From Bacteroidota bacterium (GTDB lineage Bacteria > Bacteroidota > Bacteroidia > Chitinophagales > Chitinophagaceae), in the NCBI GenBank assembly GCA_023423285.1, contig JAFAFV010000104.1:1-7045 (forward strand): a DNA stretch of 7,045 nucleotides, read 5' to 3'. Every line of letters begins with the position of its first letter. Within the stretch, counting starts at the first letter, position 1. Both the position numbers and the translations under genes were made by a program. Below the pieces are notes generated by a model. It made no database searches, was not told where the DNA came from, and worked only from the letters and a program-made list of their open reading frames with translations. Positions 6,614-7,045 of this stretch are shown here, one piece after another.

Positions 6614-7045
6614 ATGAAAAGACGAAATTTTATAAAAAATGTAGCATCCGGAAGTTCGCTATTGATTGCTGGAGACATGCATAACCTGAATCACTTTTCT
6701 CCAGACGAGAGCGTGAAAGACAGCCGTGATGAAATTTTGGAACTATCTGCAGATGTGGCCATTTTAGGAGGTGGGCTGGGAGGTGTGGCAGCCGCTTTAT
6801 CGCTGGCAAAGGAAAACCGGACGGTAATTTTAACCGAGGAAACGGATTGGATCGGCGGACAAATTTCTCAGCAGGGAGTACCGCCTGATGAACATCGCTG
6901 GATAGAAACGACAGGCGCCACACAAACTTATCGCGACTTTAGAAATGCCATCATGAATTATTACCGCAGAAATTACCCCTTAAAAGAAAAACTAAAGCAG
7001 GATCCTTATTTAAATCCCGGTAGCGGTGGTGTTTCAAGAATCTGC
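6614..7045 (+). CDS. FAD-dependent oxidoreductase, N-terminal 144 residues (runs off the window)
   Basis: The frame from ATG at 6614 stays open to the last base (144 codons). The N-terminus KRRNFIK (2-8) is a twin-arginine motif, followed by a short hydrophobic stretch at 10-20. No clear AxA cleavage site is visible, so export is probable rather than certain. After a polar linker comes the FAD-binding Rossmann motif ADVAILGGGLGGVAAALSLA, with the dinucleotide loop at 52-57. Then come TEETDWIGGQ (74-83), QQGVPPDEHRWIE (86-98) and TYRDFRNAIMNYYRRNYP. These match a family of exported FAD-dependent oxidoreductases seen in Bacteroidota and Planctomycetota (Pfam FAD_oxidored type), whose substrates are largely unassigned. 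The start is chosen because it sits directly ahead of the twin-arginine motif. The gene lies 74 bases after the 503-residue oxidoreductase, on the same strand. Catalytic residues beyond the FAD site lie outside the window. Confidence 0.87.
   Translation, partial: MKRRNFIKNVASGSSLLIAGDMHNLNHFSPDESVKDSRDEILELSADVAILGGGLGGVAAALSLAKENRTVILTEETDWIGGQISQQGVPPDEHRWIETTGATQTYRDFRNAIMNYYRRNYPLKEKLKQDPYLNPGSGGVSRIC

Overview
The window is a stretch of a Bacteroidota genome. The signs are a SusD-family protein, two lipoproteins of Bacteroidota-type domain families, moderately AT-rich DNA, and start codons preceded by A/T-rich sequence rather than clear Shine-Dalgarno motifs. A soil or aquatic member of the Sphingobacteriaceae or Chitinophagaceae is my best guess, but the sequence does not fix the genus. 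All six genes lie on the + strand and fill nearly the whole window. The longest gap is 90 bases, and there is no RNA gene, CRISPR array or insertion sequence that I can see.

The left half (1-3475) is the outer-membrane part of a polysaccharide utilization locus (PUL). It starts with a SusD-like glycan-binding lipoprotein cut off at its 5' end; its SusC partner is presumably just upstream. Two short-spaced lipoprotein genes follow, 27 and 29 bases apart. One has the DUF4959-DUF5126-DUF5000 layout and the other is a DUF4998 protein. Both look like accessory carbohydrate-binding or scaffold proteins made of beta-sandwich modules.

The right half (3566-7045) holds three consecutive redox genes, each starting with a Tat-like signal sequence. 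They are a 461-residue Gfo/Idh/MocA oxidoreductase, a 503-residue Gfo/Idh/MocA oxidoreductase of a different subfamily, and the first 144 residues of an FAD-dependent oxidoreductase. Their spacers are longer (90, 76 and 74 bases) and hold weak inverted repeats but no convincing promoter or terminator.

A reasonable model is that the Sus-type proteins capture and import a glycan or glycoside, and the cofactor-preloaded, Tat-exported enzymes act on it in the periplasm. This would resemble the oxidative route (C3 oxidation of sugars followed by eliminative cleavage) described for other Bacteroidota. No glycoside hydrolase, polysaccharide lyase or sulfatase lies in the window, so the substrate is unknown and the redox role is inference. 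The genes belong to known families; the unusual part is the combination, with three exported oxidoreductases in a row behind a Sus cassette.
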